From the NCBI RefSeq assembly GCF_024748615.1, contig NZ_CP087168.1:2790001-2854000 (forward strand): a DNA stretch of 64,000 nt, given 5' to 3'. Source of the stretch: Pseudomonas sp. B21-048 (GTDB lineage Bacteria; Pseudomonadota; Gammaproteobacteria; Pseudomonadales; Pseudomonadaceae). A program made the translations under genes and the position numbers. Under the pieces are notes generated by a model. That model ran no database searches. It was not told the DNA's origin and worked only from the letters and a program-made list of their open reading frames with translations. Positions 28,546 through 36,868 of this stretch are shown piece after piece (positions within the stretch are counted from its first letter, which is position 1; each line of letters begins with the position of its first letter).

Positions 28546-28575
28546 ATCGTGGGAGAGATATTTCTCTCCCACGAT
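28546..28575 (-). terminator. Perfect 13-bp hairpin behind the 940-residue gene
   Basis: ATCGTGGGAGAGA (28546-28558), loop TATT, TCTCTCCCACGAT (28563-28575). The stem is perfect and begins 24 nt past the minus-strand gene's stop. On that strand it is followed by ACTGATATTTCT, which has only a weak U-run. It separates the 940-residue gene from the autotransporter. Confidence 0.7.
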
Positions 28576-28598
28576 AGACTTCCTTCAATAGCGAACAA

Positions 28599-31421
28599 TC
28601 AAGTCGCCGGAACAACCAACCGGTCGCAGTACTCGCCGCTTGAGGTGATGGTATCCAGTGGCTTTTGGAGCTCTATCGAAGTTTGCGTCCCACCGATATC
28701 CGCCTCGTACCAGACCTTCGCCCAAGCCTTCGAACCCAGTGTCGGTTGTGCAGCCTTGAAGTTTGCTGCACTGGCAACCGTTGCGACATCCACCGTGCCG
28801 ACCGCTTGAATCGTGTAAGGCTTGGAGTCCGGGGTTCCGGGGATCAGAGTGGTATACGTTGCATCACTGTATGCTGCGAAATGCACCGTAATCACTTTCC
28901 CTGGGGGCAGGTTGACCGCATCTTTGGGGATGCCCACCGCAAGCACCCAGGCGGTGGTGGCGTTGTTCATTGCAAAACAATCCATCTGATCCTTGAGTGT
29001 CGGATTGCGAATCCTGATGGTCGGTTGCAACAAATCTATTCTTTTGCCTTTGACTTGCACAGTTTCCGGATTGGAACTGATCACGTTCTTGTCAATGCCC
29101 GTTCTCTGACGCGTCCAGTGGGCTGGCACAGTGGGTGTCGGTAGCGCGGTAATGTCCGCAGTTTTAATGTCGACCACAAAACTTGTCGCGTCAGCAAACG
29201 GTGAATACTCTCCCACAAGTTTATTATTTATGTAGCACTTAGCCGTTTCAGCTGAAGTAATCGGTGGATCTGTAATTCCAAGAGTTACTGTGAACTTGCC
29301 CGGTTTGTCTCGATCTCCAGGTAGCAAGTCGTTGGGTGTATTGGATGCGCCGGTGACTACGGGGAACACAAAAGCCGGGTTCGTCGGGTTGGGCAATTCC
29401 GGGTATAGCCCTCCTGGAGCATAAAGATTTGCCCAGAAGAACAACTCGGGAGACGGAAACAACTTAGCTCCCCGAACGAGCTCGAACCATACTTTGAACT
29501 CCATGGCGTCGGTCGACGCTCCAAAGAGATCTGCAAAGAAAGCAGGATAAGGGAGCGAGAAAGTCAGATCCGCAGCGGCAAGAGGTTGAGGGCCAAGTTG
29601 CTTGAAATTCGTAGGATCAGATGCATCTTCGACTAACAGAGTAATTTCATCGCCAGGTTCCGCATTATCAATAAATGCGCGTTCGACGATCGACGACACT
29701 TTGTTTGCAAAAAACTCATCCAGATAAATCGTTGTGGTTCCATTCGGGTCAGTCACCGGCACCAAAGGTGCTTTGTGCAGAACCGGGTCCAAAGCGAGAC
29801 CTAGTGTCAGGAGGGCTGCGGGGACAGAGCTTGCGCTAAGGTTCCCCACATGGTCCTTCCAGAAATAATGGATCATGACCCGCCCGTTCGGGAGTTTACG
29901 CAATTCAGCGTTGGGCACCGAGAATGAGCCAGTGATTGTTCCTTTAAACGCCACTATATCAACACCACCCGACACCAGATGAACTTCAAGTTCATCATCA
30001 GCACGGCGCAATGGGTAAGTGACAGGCAAAGTAAAATCAAGGTTCGCATTCGCAGGCAATTGCATCCAGGCTTCGTTCACAAGCCGTTGAGCATCCACTG
30101 GGGCATTGACAAAGGTGGGAAGAGGCGTCGGTGGATTCAATCTTTTCGATGGATACTTGACTCCGAACGGCGGGTTATCGTCTCTGACGATTCGTACAAC
30201 GTTCGAAGGGTCGTCGTTACCGGCACCGCCTTTGTAGACGATGACTCGAACTTCGTAAGCAGTAGGATCAGCAGGCTGAGACAGCTCTGGAAATTTGCTC
30301 ACATCCAGTTCAAGCAGGATGGGATCGGTTCGATCGGCGATCGGACCAAGAACTTTGTAATCTATTTGCGTAAGTGTTTGACCTTCTACAGCCGCATAAA
30401 TATCTAAATCATCGAGTTCTTCCTCTTCTGTAAAGCGAGCCAACGCGATAACAATCTTTCCTGTATCCACTTGACTCTTCGGAATAAAATCATCAGCTAT
30501 TGTATCCACCGAAATCGATATCGCAAAAACACCTGCACCGTCCCCACCAAGTCGTGGAGCTTTCGGTCTGGCTTTAAACGTTACCTGTTCTAGAGCTGTC
30601 ATTTCTATTTCTCCATCGTTAAGGCCCGACGGGCCACTTTCACCAGGTATTACTCTGTCAATTTTCACCAAGCCTTTTTCTGATTCCGCAATGAGCCACC
30701 CGCCTCTGAATAACTGGCAAACAACAACGGCCGAGTCGTAATCAAACAAGGGGCTTATATGCACCAGAAATGGCACCACATGATCAAATCCATTTGCTAT
30801 ATCAGCGGCGGAGAGCTGTTTATCCCAAACACCGTAAGTTCCCGGCACCTCTGGTCCACTGCCGTTGAGGCTCGAATATCCCCGCCAGTGGACTTTTGCA
30901 ATATCCCCGGGCAAAGCGATGTTTATAAAAGAGGGAATGACAACCGTGGCGCCGCTTGTCAGAGGAGGATTCGTATCGTTATTCAGATACCCCCGAAGTG
31001 TGGCATGCCGAAACCAGGGCTCTTCCAAAGTTAAAAGTGGCGTGTGATCGATGGTCAGTTGTCTTTCCGGTGAAGGGTCATCGGTACCGCCCGAACCTTT
31101 CCAGATTTTGTAATACAGAAATGCAATGCCGTCAGTTGCCAAGTGTTGAGCCGTCAAATCGAAATACAAGAACGGGACGGTCAGAGGTGTTGGATAAAAT
31201 TCTGTGTACAGCCTGTGTTCCACACCATTCTGACGCAATACCACCCACAGTTCATCGTTGGGTACCGGATCAATCCAATACGGAATAACGATACGAGTAC
31301 CGTTAATCAAGAGGTCGCGAGGGACATGACCAGCCGGGTCGTTGTCGTCGACGCCTTCCACTGAAAGCGGCATTGCCAATACGCCTGCATTTCGTGGCTG
31401 ATTAAATGTCATCGAGGTCAT
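28599..31421 (-). CDS. Large protein of tandem beta-rich modules, function unknown
   Basis: A 940-residue protein I cannot assign. No signal peptide, lipobox, membrane segment or LPXTG-like anchor is visible. The N terminus is MTSMTFNQPRNAG. About seven repeats of 115-125 residues can be traced (starting roughly at 30, 130, 290, 430, 550, 680 and 800). Each has a Pro/Gly-Asp turn before a beta strand (PNDELWVVL, PGDIAKVHW, DDELEVHL, PGDEITLLV, PPGKVITVHF). A 'F-x-V-P' strand follows, then an aromatic strand (FLYYKIW, YEVRVIVY, VMIHYFW, FKVWFEL, AKVWYEA), and the module closes with a Ser-rich strand. This looks like an Ig/fibronectin-type beta-sandwich. Base composition is visibly more AT-rich than its neighbours. 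It runs in the same direction as the autotransporter but is separated from it by a hairpin. Confidence 0.75.
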   Translation of the reverse strand: MTSMTFNQPRNAGVLAMPLSVEGVDDNDPAGHVPRDLLINGTRIVIPYWIDPVPNDELWVVLRQNGVEHRLYTEFYPTPLTVPFLYFDLTAQHLATDGIAFLYYKIWKGSGGTDDPSPERQLTIDHTPLLTLEEPWFRHATLRGYLNNDTNPPLTSGATVVIPSFINIALPGDIAKVHWRGYSSLNGSGPEVPGTYGVWDKQLSAADIANGFDHVVPFLVHISPLFDYDSAVVVCQLFRGGWLIAESEKGLVKIDRVIPGESGPSGLNDGEIEMTALEQVTFKARPKAPRLGGDGAGVFAISISVDTIADDFIPKSQVDTGKIVIALARFTEEEELDDLDIYAAVEGQTLTQIDYKVLGPIADRTDPILLELDVSKFPELSQPADPTAYEVRVIVYKGGAGNDDPSNVVRIVRDDNPPFGVKYPSKRLNPPTPLPTFVNAPVDAQRLVNEAWMQLPANANLDFTLPVTYPLRRADDELEVHLVSGGVDIVAFKGTITGSFSVPNAELRKLPNGRVMIHYFWKDHVGNLSASSVPAALLTLGLALDPVLHKAPLVPVTDPNGTTTIYLDEFFANKVSSIVERAFIDNAEPGDEITLLVEDASDPTNFKQLGPQPLAAADLTFSLPYPAFFADLFGASTDAMEFKVWFELVRGAKLFPSPELFFWANLYAPGGLYPELPNPTNPAFVFPVVTGASNTPNDLLPGDRDKPGKFTVTLGITDPPITSAETAKCYINNKLVGEYSPFADATSFVVDIKTADITALPTPTVPAHWTRQRTGIDKNVISSNPETVQVKGKRIDLLQPTIRIRNPTLKDQMDCFAMNNATTAWVLAVGIPKDAVNLPPGKVITVHFAAYSDATYTTLIPGTPDSKPYTIQAVGTVDVATVASAANFKAAQPTLGSKAWAKVWYEADIGGTQTSIELQKPLDTITSSGEYCDRLVVPAT

Positions 31422-31618
31422 TCTGATATCACCGACTTATACGTAACATTCGAAAGGCTTTGGTTTTTAGTTTGCTGTCCAATCGAGGAAATTAGGCGCT
31501 TCAACGTGGTTATTTCCAACTGTCAGATCTGACAGGTTTTGCTACCGCCTGTCGGATACATCAGCTTTACACCCCGCTGCCGGAAGCATCTTCACTTGGC
31601 GCCACCGAAGAGACTGGT

Positions 31619-31644
31619 GTTATCTGAAACCGGTTTCAGATAAC
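31619..31644. promoter_or_regulatory. PtxS operator
   Basis: A perfect 26-bp palindrome centred on TGAAACCGGTTTCA (31625-31638), with extra symmetric flanks TATC and GATA and outer GT/AC. The 14-bp core is the operator described for PtxS in Pseudomonas. It lies 15 nt before the ptxS start, as expected for autorepression. Confidence 0.9.
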
Positions 31645-31659
31645 AAGAAGACTCAATCC

Positions 31660-32685
31660 ATGAACGATTTCTCAGCAGCCCAACGCAGCCGCATCACCAT
31701 GCTCGACGTCGCCGAACACGCGGGCGTCTCCAAGGCCAGCGTCTCGCGCTTCATTGGCGATGACCGCGCCCTGCTCTCCGATGCCATTGCCTTGCGCATC
31801 GAGCAGGCGATCAGCGAGTTGGGCTATCGCCCCAACCAGATGGCTCGCGGGCTGAAACGCGGGCGAACCCGCCTGATCGGCATGTTGGTAGCCGATATCC
31901 GTAACCCGTATTCGATTGCCGTGATGCACGGGGTGGAAACCGCTTGCCGTCAGCACGGCTACAGCCTGGTGGTGTGCAATACCGATCGTGATGATGAGCA
32001 AGAGCGTCAGCACCTGGCGTTACTGCGCTCGTACAACATCGAAGGCTTGATCGTGAACACCCTCGGCCATCACCGCGATGAGCTGCGCGAATTGCATCGG
32101 GAAATGCCCATGGTGCTGGTGGATCGCAAGGTCGATCAGCTCGATAGCGACTTGGTGGGGTTGGATAATCCGGCCGCTGTCGAGATGGCCGTTGCCCACC
32201 TTGAACAACGCGGTTATCGCGATGTGTTGATGGTGACCGAACCGTATGACGGCACCAGTTCGCGGATCGAGCGGGTCAGCAGTTTCAAGGCGCAGATCGA
32301 ACGGCGTCCGGTGCTCTCGGGGGTGGTGGTTGAAACGGGCGGCGATCTGACCGCCCGTTTGAAAACCTTTCTGCAAACTCCCGGCTCTGGCCCGAAAGCG
32401 CTGTTTTGTGCCAACGGTATTGCCGCGCTGGCCAGCACCCATGCGTTGCGCGAGTTGAAGTGCAACCTGTTTGAGGATGTCGGGCTGATTGCCCTGGATG
32501 ATCTGGATTGGTATCCGTTGGTGGGCAGCGGGATTACCGCCCTCGCCCAGCCGACGGCGGAGATTGGCGCGAGTGCGTTTGAATGTTTGCTCAAGCGATT
32601 GCGTGGGGATGATGGGCCGGTGCGGACATTGGATTTTTCGGCGCGGTTGATTGTTCGAGGGTCGACCCTGGGGAATCTTCGGTGA
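31660..32685 (+). CDS. ptxS: LacI-family regulator PtxS (2-ketogluconate-responsive repressor)
   Basis: A 341-residue repressor. The N-terminal helix-turn-helix reads TMLDVAEHAGVSKASVSRFI with hinge LGYRPNQMARGLKRGRTRLI. The periplasmic-binding-protein-like ligand domain follows (LIGMLVADIRNPYSIAVMHG to the C terminus). Identification as PtxS rests on three points: LacI-family membership, the exact PtxS operator in its own promoter, and a kguD-like remnant immediately downstream. In related species PtxS represses itself and the kgu operon and is released by 2-ketogluconate. Here its usual target operon is largely missing, so it may be left with autoregulation or distant targets. Confidence 0.88.
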   Translation: MNDFSAAQRSRITMLDVAEHAGVSKASVSRFIGDDRALLSDAIALRIEQAISELGYRPNQMARGLKRGRTRLIGMLVADIRNPYSIAVMHGVETACRQHGYSLVVCNTDRDDEQERQHLALLRSYNIEGLIVNTLGHHRDELRELHREMPMVLVDRKVDQLDSDLVGLDNPAAVEMAVAHLEQRGYRDVLMVTEPYDGTSSRIERVSSFKAQIERRPVLSGVVVETGGDLTARLKTFLQTPGSGPKALFCANGIAALASTHALRELKCNLFEDVGLIALDDLDWYPLVGSGITALAQPTAEIGASAFECLLKRLRGDDGPVRTLDFSARLIVRGSTLGNLR

Positions 32686-32692
32686 ATGTTCT

Positions 32693-32777
32693 GGCCTCTT
32701 CGCGGGCAAGCCTCGCTCCTACGGATTGGTGAACGCCACAGATCACTGTAGGAGCGAGGCTTGCCCGCGAAGAGGCC
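32693..32777. repeat. REP pair
   Basis: GGCCTCTTCGCGGGCAAGCC at 32693 faces GGCTTGCCCGCGAAGAGGCC ending at 32777, the longest perfect arms of this family in the window. It lies between ptxS and the kgu remnant, that is, at the place where kguE and kguK would be expected. Confidence 0.9.
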
Positions 32778-32852
32778 ATAGCAATCACCGCAAAAAACTG
32801 ATTTAAAACCGTTACCTGCTGCGACAAAAACAACAAGCTCAGGAGCATCACT

Positions 32853-33608
32853 ATGAAAACCGCAACACTGGCCACCCGCCGCTGGTGGTACATCATGGAT
32901 CCTGCTCAGCAACACCCCGACGTGTTGACCGAAACCACCGCCGACACCGGTTTCTCGCTGATCCTGGCCACCGCCCGGCGCGTGGTGGAACTGGCCAATA
33001 TGGTTCGCGCCGGCCAGTGGAACCGCAACATCGGGCCGGCGCATTTTGGCAGCGATGTGCACGGCAAAAAGCTGGGCATCATTGGCATGGGACGGATCGG
33101 TGAGGCGTTGGCGCAACGCGGGCATTTCGGTTTTGGCATGCCGGTTCTGTATCACAGCCATTCGCCGAAACCGGCGGTGGAACAACGATTCAACGCGCAA
33201 TACTGCAGCTTGCCGCAGTTGTTGCAGGAAGCCGATTTCGTTTGCCTGACGTTGCCGCTGACCGCTGAAACCGAAGGGTTGATCGGTGCCGAACAGTTCG
33301 CCTTGATGCGTCCCGAGACGATCTTCATCAATATTTCCCGGGGCAAGGTGGTGGATGAAGCGGCGTTGATCGGAGCCTTGCAGCAGAAGCGGATTCGCGC
33401 GGCGGGGCTGGATGTGTTCGAGCGTGAGCCGTTGAGCCATGCCTCGCCGCTGTTGCAGTTGAACAACGTGGTCGCGACGCCGCACATCGGCTCGGCGACC
33501 CATGAGACGCGGGAGGCGATGGCGAGGTGTGCGGTGGAGAATTTGTTGGCGGCGTTGGTTGGGGAGCCGCCTGCTAATCTGGTGAATGCCGGGGCTTGGA
33601 AGGGCTGA
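32853..33608 (+). pseudogene. kguD: kguT-kguD fusion remnant: truncated 2-ketogluconate-6-phosphate reductase
   Basis: A 251-codon frame whose last 230 residues are a 2-hydroxyacid dehydrogenase of the KguD/GhrB type: [26 protein letters not shown] (NAD site), [13 protein letters not shown] (Arg), LDVFEREPL (Glu) and [10 protein letters not shown] (His). Full-length enzymes are about 320 residues, so roughly 90 residues of the N-terminal substrate domain are gone. The first codons read [15 protein letters not shown], which resembles the start of KguT-like MFS transporters, and they carry a proper ribosome site (AGGAG). DNA at about 32899-32914, read one frame over, gives LLSNT, the expected residues just before PDVLTE. 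So the join appears to be followed by a 1-nt deletion that restores frame. I expect no enzyme activity. Confidence 0.72.
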
Positions 33609-33615
33609 GGACATC

Positions 33616-33720
33616 GATCGTTCCCACGCTCCGCGTGGGAATGCATTCCGTGACGCTGCGCCTCACATCCGAAGCGGACGCAGCGCGTCCATGGCAGCAT
33701 TCCCACGCGGAGCGTGAGAA
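33616..33720. repeat. Compound palindromic repeat (CGTTCCCACG family)
   Basis: Outer arms GATCGTTCCCACGCTCCGCG and the right-hand CGCGGAGCGTGAGAATGC; inner pair GTGACGCTGCG / GGACGCAGCGCGTCC. The right outer arm is degenerate (GTGAGAATG for GTGGGAACG). It lies between the kgu remnant and the convergent aruH gene. Confidence 0.85.
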
Positions 33721-33733
33721 TGCTCGGGCTCGA

Positions 33734-34921
33734 TCAGGCCCGCCGCACCTGCAACAAATCCGCCGCACACGACGCAATCCGCGCGCAGGCATCCGCCAGC
33801 CTCACCTGATCCACCACCAGACCAATGCGAATATGCCCCGCCGCGCTCGGCCCGAAGGCTTCACCGGCCAGCACCGACACGCCATACACTTCAAGCAGCC
33901 GCTCGGCAAAATCTTGAGCAGCGAGCCCGGTCTGGCGCACATCAACCATCACGAACATCCCGCCATCGGGCTTGATCGGCCGGATGCCCGGACAACCGCT
34001 TAACTTCGCGCACACCAGATCGCGACGCTGGCGATATTCCTCGCGCATCAGAGCCACTTCCGGCAAGTCTTTATCGAGCGCCACTTGCGCGGCTTTCTGG
34101 ACGAAATCCGGAAGGCCGAACAGCATGCACAACGACAGATGCATCAAGTGTTCGGCCAGCGGTTTCGGGCCGATCATCCAGCCCACTCGCCAGCCGCTCA
34201 TGGCGTGGGATTTGGACAAGCTATTGAGGGTCGCGGTGCGCTCGGCCATGCCCGGCAGACTGGCCGGGCTGATGTGTTCGCCCTCATACAACAGGTCGCT
34301 GTAGACCTCGTCGCTGATCAGCCAAAGGTCATGCTTCACGCACAACGCCGCCAGCGCCTGCCAGCTCTTCAACGACAGACTGGCACCGGAGGGATTGTTC
34401 GGGCTGTTGAGCAGGATGACGCGGGTTTTCGGGGTAATCATTGCCGCGACATCCGCCGGTTCGACCCGAAAGCCGTTCTCCGGACGCACCGCCACCGGCA
34501 CCACACTGGCCCCGCAGGCGCCGAACACACCTTCATAGGTCACGTACATCGGCTCGGCGACGATCACTTCGTCACCCGGATCGAGCAGGCATTGAGCAAC
34601 CGAATACACCGCGCACTGCGCACCGGGCAGCACAATCACATGGTCGGCATCCACCTCCTGACCGCTGCGCCGCTGATGACGGCTGGCGATGCTGCTGCGC
34701 AGCGTGCGGGTGCCGCGTACATCCGAGTAATGGGTGTCGCCGGCCAACAGGCTATCGATGGCGGCGTGGACTATGGGCAGTGGCGTGTCGAAATCCGGAT
34801 CGCCGATCGACAACAACAGCACGTCGACGCCCTGCTCGCGCAATTCCAGCGCTCGATCGTGAATGTTCCAGGCCGCCGCTCCGTCACCGGCGATTCGTTG
34901 GGTCAAGGCTGAATAGCGCAT
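33734..34921 (-). CDS. aruH: Arginine-pyruvate transaminase AruH
   Basis: A 395-residue fold-type I PLP aminotransferase. The N terminus MRYSALTQRIAGDGAAAWNI, SIGDPDFDTPLPIV, NSPNNPSGASL, and SLSKSHAMSGWRVGW with the PLP-binding Lys match the P. aeruginosa AruH pattern as I remember it. AruH converts arginine plus pyruvate to 2-ketoarginine plus alanine, the first step of the arginine transaminase pathway. In P. aeruginosa it is coupled to aruI (2-ketoarginine decarboxylase), which is absent here. It lies 40 nt behind the chemoreceptor gene on the same strand, so the two may be cotranscribed. A general aromatic or aspartate-type aminotransferase is the fallback. Confidence 0.75.
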   Translation of the reverse strand: MRYSALTQRIAGDGAAAWNIHDRALELREQGVDVLLLSIGDPDFDTPLPIVHAAIDSLLAGDTHYSDVRGTRTLRSSIASRHQRRSGQEVDADHVIVLPGAQCAVYSVAQCLLDPGDEVIVAEPMYVTYEGVFGACGASVVPVAVRPENGFRVEPADVAAMITPKTRVILLNSPNNPSGASLSLKSWQALAALCVKHDLWLISDEVYSDLLYEGEHISPASLPGMAERTATLNSLSKSHAMSGWRVGWMIGPKPLAEHLMHLSLCMLFGLPDFVQKAAQVALDKDLPEVALMREEYRQRRDLVCAKLSGCPGIRPIKPDGGMFVMVDVRQTGLAAQDFAERLLEVYGVSVLAGEAFGPSAAGHIRIGLVVDQVRLADACARIASCAADLLQVRRA

Positions 34922-34961
34922 GTACTTCTCCTAACGCGCGAGTTCCAGTTTCAACCCTATC

Positions 34962-36587
34962 TTAAATCACGAAACGCGCCACCATCGCGTTCAAATCAAC
35001 CGCCAATCGCGACAGTTCGTGGGTGGCGGCGCTGGTCTGGTTGGCACCGGCGGCGGACTGAGTGGCCAGGTCGCGGATGTTTACCAGGTTGCGGTCGACT
35101 TCACGGGATACCTGAGCCTGTTCTTCCGAGGCGCTGGCGATCACCAGATTACGTTCGTTGATCAATTGAATCGATTGGGTGATCTGCTCCAGGGCGATAC
35201 CCGCCGCACGGGCCATTTCCAAGGTGCTTTGGGTGCGCTGATTGCTTTGCTGCATCGAGGAGACCGCTTCACCGGTGCCGTTCTGGATCCCGGCGACCAT
35301 TTTCTCGATTTCCTGGGTCGACTGCGCGGTGCGATGGGCCAACGCCCGGACCTCGTCCGCCACCACCGCAAAACCACGCCCGGCTTCCCCGGCACGGGCG
35401 GCCTCGATCGCGGCGTTGAGGGCCAGCAAGTTGGTCTGCTCGGCAATGGCGCGGATCACGTCCAGTACTTTGCCAATGTCGCGGCCCTGAGTGGCCAGGC
35501 CCTCGATCATCAACGCCGTGTTCTGCACGTCGTGGGTCATGGTCTGGATCGCGTCGACGGTTTCCACCACCCGGTTACGACCTTCGCGGGCCGCCTGGGT
35601 CGACTGGTTCGAGGCTTCGGAGGTCGACACCGCGTTGCGCGCCACCTCTTCTACGGCGGCAGTCATTTCGTTGACGGCGGTGGCCGCCTGTTCGATTTCG
35701 TTGTTTTGCAGTTGCAAGCCGCGGGAGGCTTCTTGGGTCACGGTGCTGAGTTCTTCCGCGGCGGCGCCCAGTTGCGTCGCGGAGCCGGCGATCTGTTCGA
35801 TGGTTTTGCGCAGGTTAGTCTGCATGGCGGACAAGGCGCCGAGCAAACGCGCCGGTTCGTCATGACCGTCGACTTCGATGACGTTGCGCAGGTTGCCGCC
35901 GGCAATGGTTTCGGCCGCGAGCACCGCGCGGTTCAACGGTGTGAGAATGCTGCGGGTCAACAGCCAGGCCAGCAACACGGTCAGCAACGAAGCCATTACC
36001 GCCACGGTCACGATGCCGGTAAAGGCTTCACTGTAGTGCTCGCCCGCTTTGGCCGATGCAGCTTTGGCATCGGCGGCGTTGAACGCCACCAGTTTGTTCA
36101 GTTGCTCGCCCATCTGATCGGTGCCTTCCTTGATTCGCGTGTTGATCAGGGTGCGCATCTCATCCAGTTTGTTCTGCCGCGACAGCTCCAGCATCTGGTT
36201 CTGGGCTTGCATGTAGTTGTCGAGGGTTGTCGCGAAGGTTTTGTACAGCGCTGCTTCTTCAGGGCCGGCCGGCAAGGCGGCATAGCTTGTTTGGGCACTG
36301 CGCACCTTGTCGACAAGGGCACCGATGCGGGTCTGGGCTTCCTGCAATGCGGCCGGATCACGGTTGACCAGTACGCGGAACGAAAGAATCCGCAGCCGCA
36401 GGACGTTTTCCGTCACGTTACCCAGAAATCCGATGCTGGGTAACTGCGTCATTTCCATATCGACAGAGGCCTGACGGATGACCGACATGCGGTTCACGGC
36501 AAACACACCCAGCACGATCACCAGCAAGGCAATGAAGGCGAAACCCAGGAAAGCTCGAGGCGCGATGTTCAGATTACGCAGTGACAT
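34962..36587 (-). CDS. Methyl-accepting chemotaxis protein with four-helix-bundle sensor
   Basis: A 541-residue chemoreceptor. TM1 is at about 11-32 ([20 protein letters not shown]), a helical periplasmic ligand domain of the 4HB type covers about 33-187, TM2 about 188-210 ([19 protein letters not shown]). A HAMP domain follows, then the cytoplasmic signalling hairpin with the conserved tip [20 protein letters not shown]. The frame is open upstream, but [13 protein letters not shown] at 36587 is the usual Pseudomonas start. The ligand is unknown; the adjacent aruH on the same strand raises the possibility of an amino-acid ligand. No WRPW/NWETF-type C-terminal tether is present. Confidence 0.88.
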   Translation of the reverse strand: MSLRNLNIAPRAFLGFAFIALLVIVLGVFAVNRMSVIRQASVDMEMTQLPSIGFLGNVTENVLRLRILSFRVLVNRDPAALQEAQTRIGALVDKVRSAQTSYAALPAGPEEAALYKTFATTLDNYMQAQNQMLELSRQNKLDEMRTLINTRIKEGTDQMGEQLNKLVAFNAADAKAASAKAGEHYSEAFTGIVTVAVMASLLTVLLAWLLTRSILTPLNRAVLAAETIAGGNLRNVIEVDGHDEPARLLGALSAMQTNLRKTIEQIAGSATQLGAAAEELSTVTQEASRGLQLQNNEIEQAATAVNEMTAAVEEVARNAVSTSEASNQSTQAAREGRNRVVETVDAIQTMTHDVQNTALMIEGLATQGRDIGKVLDVIRAIAEQTNLLALNAAIEAARAGEAGRGFAVVADEVRALAHRTAQSTQEIEKMVAGIQNGTGEAVSSMQQSNQRTQSTLEMARAAGIALEQITQSIQLINERNLVIASASEEQAQVSREVDRNLVNIRDLATQSAAGANQTSAATHELSRLAVDLNAMVARFVI

Positions 36588-36809
36588 AGAATGATCTCGG
36601 TAATTGAGGCGGCGAGCATCCTTGCGGTGATCACTGTCGGGCAGGCGAAGGCGCACACCTTTCAGTTTGGCGCCACTGTTGTAGTTGGTTTTTGTGCGCC
36701 TGTTAGCTGTATCGGCCGGGGTTGAGGTTTTTTGCAGGGGTTGGGGAAATATTTTTCAAAGAACTACGAGCGCTTTTTTGTAGGCGTCAGGCTTGCCGGC
36801 GAAGGCATT

Positions 36810-36845
36810 CCCTGTGGCGAGGGAGCTTGCTCCCTCGCCACAGGG
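36810..36845. repeat. Perfect REP-like palindrome
   Basis: CCCTGTGGCGAGGGAGC, TT, GCTCCCTCGCCACAGGG: a 17-bp perfect stem with a 2-nt loop between the chemoreceptor and glycerate kinase genes. A decayed REP half (GGCTTGCCGGCGAAGGC) precedes it at about 36789. It is the cleanest single unit of the TGTGGCGAGGG family here. Confidence 0.88.
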
Positions 36846-36868
36846 ATTTCTTTCTGCTGGGAATTGAG

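Noticed and set aside
32890..32915. A BamHI-type GGATCC at the kgu junction as a sign of laboratory construction
   Set aside because: GGATCC also occurs naturally nearby (38315 region). The bases around it are explained by native kguT and kguD sequence, and no vector or marker sequence is present, so a natural deletion is simpler.
35019..36443. A 474-codon plus-strand frame
   Set aside because: Antisense to the chemoreceptor gene; repetitive Gly/Arg/Phe composition comes from the coiled-coil codons of the real gene.
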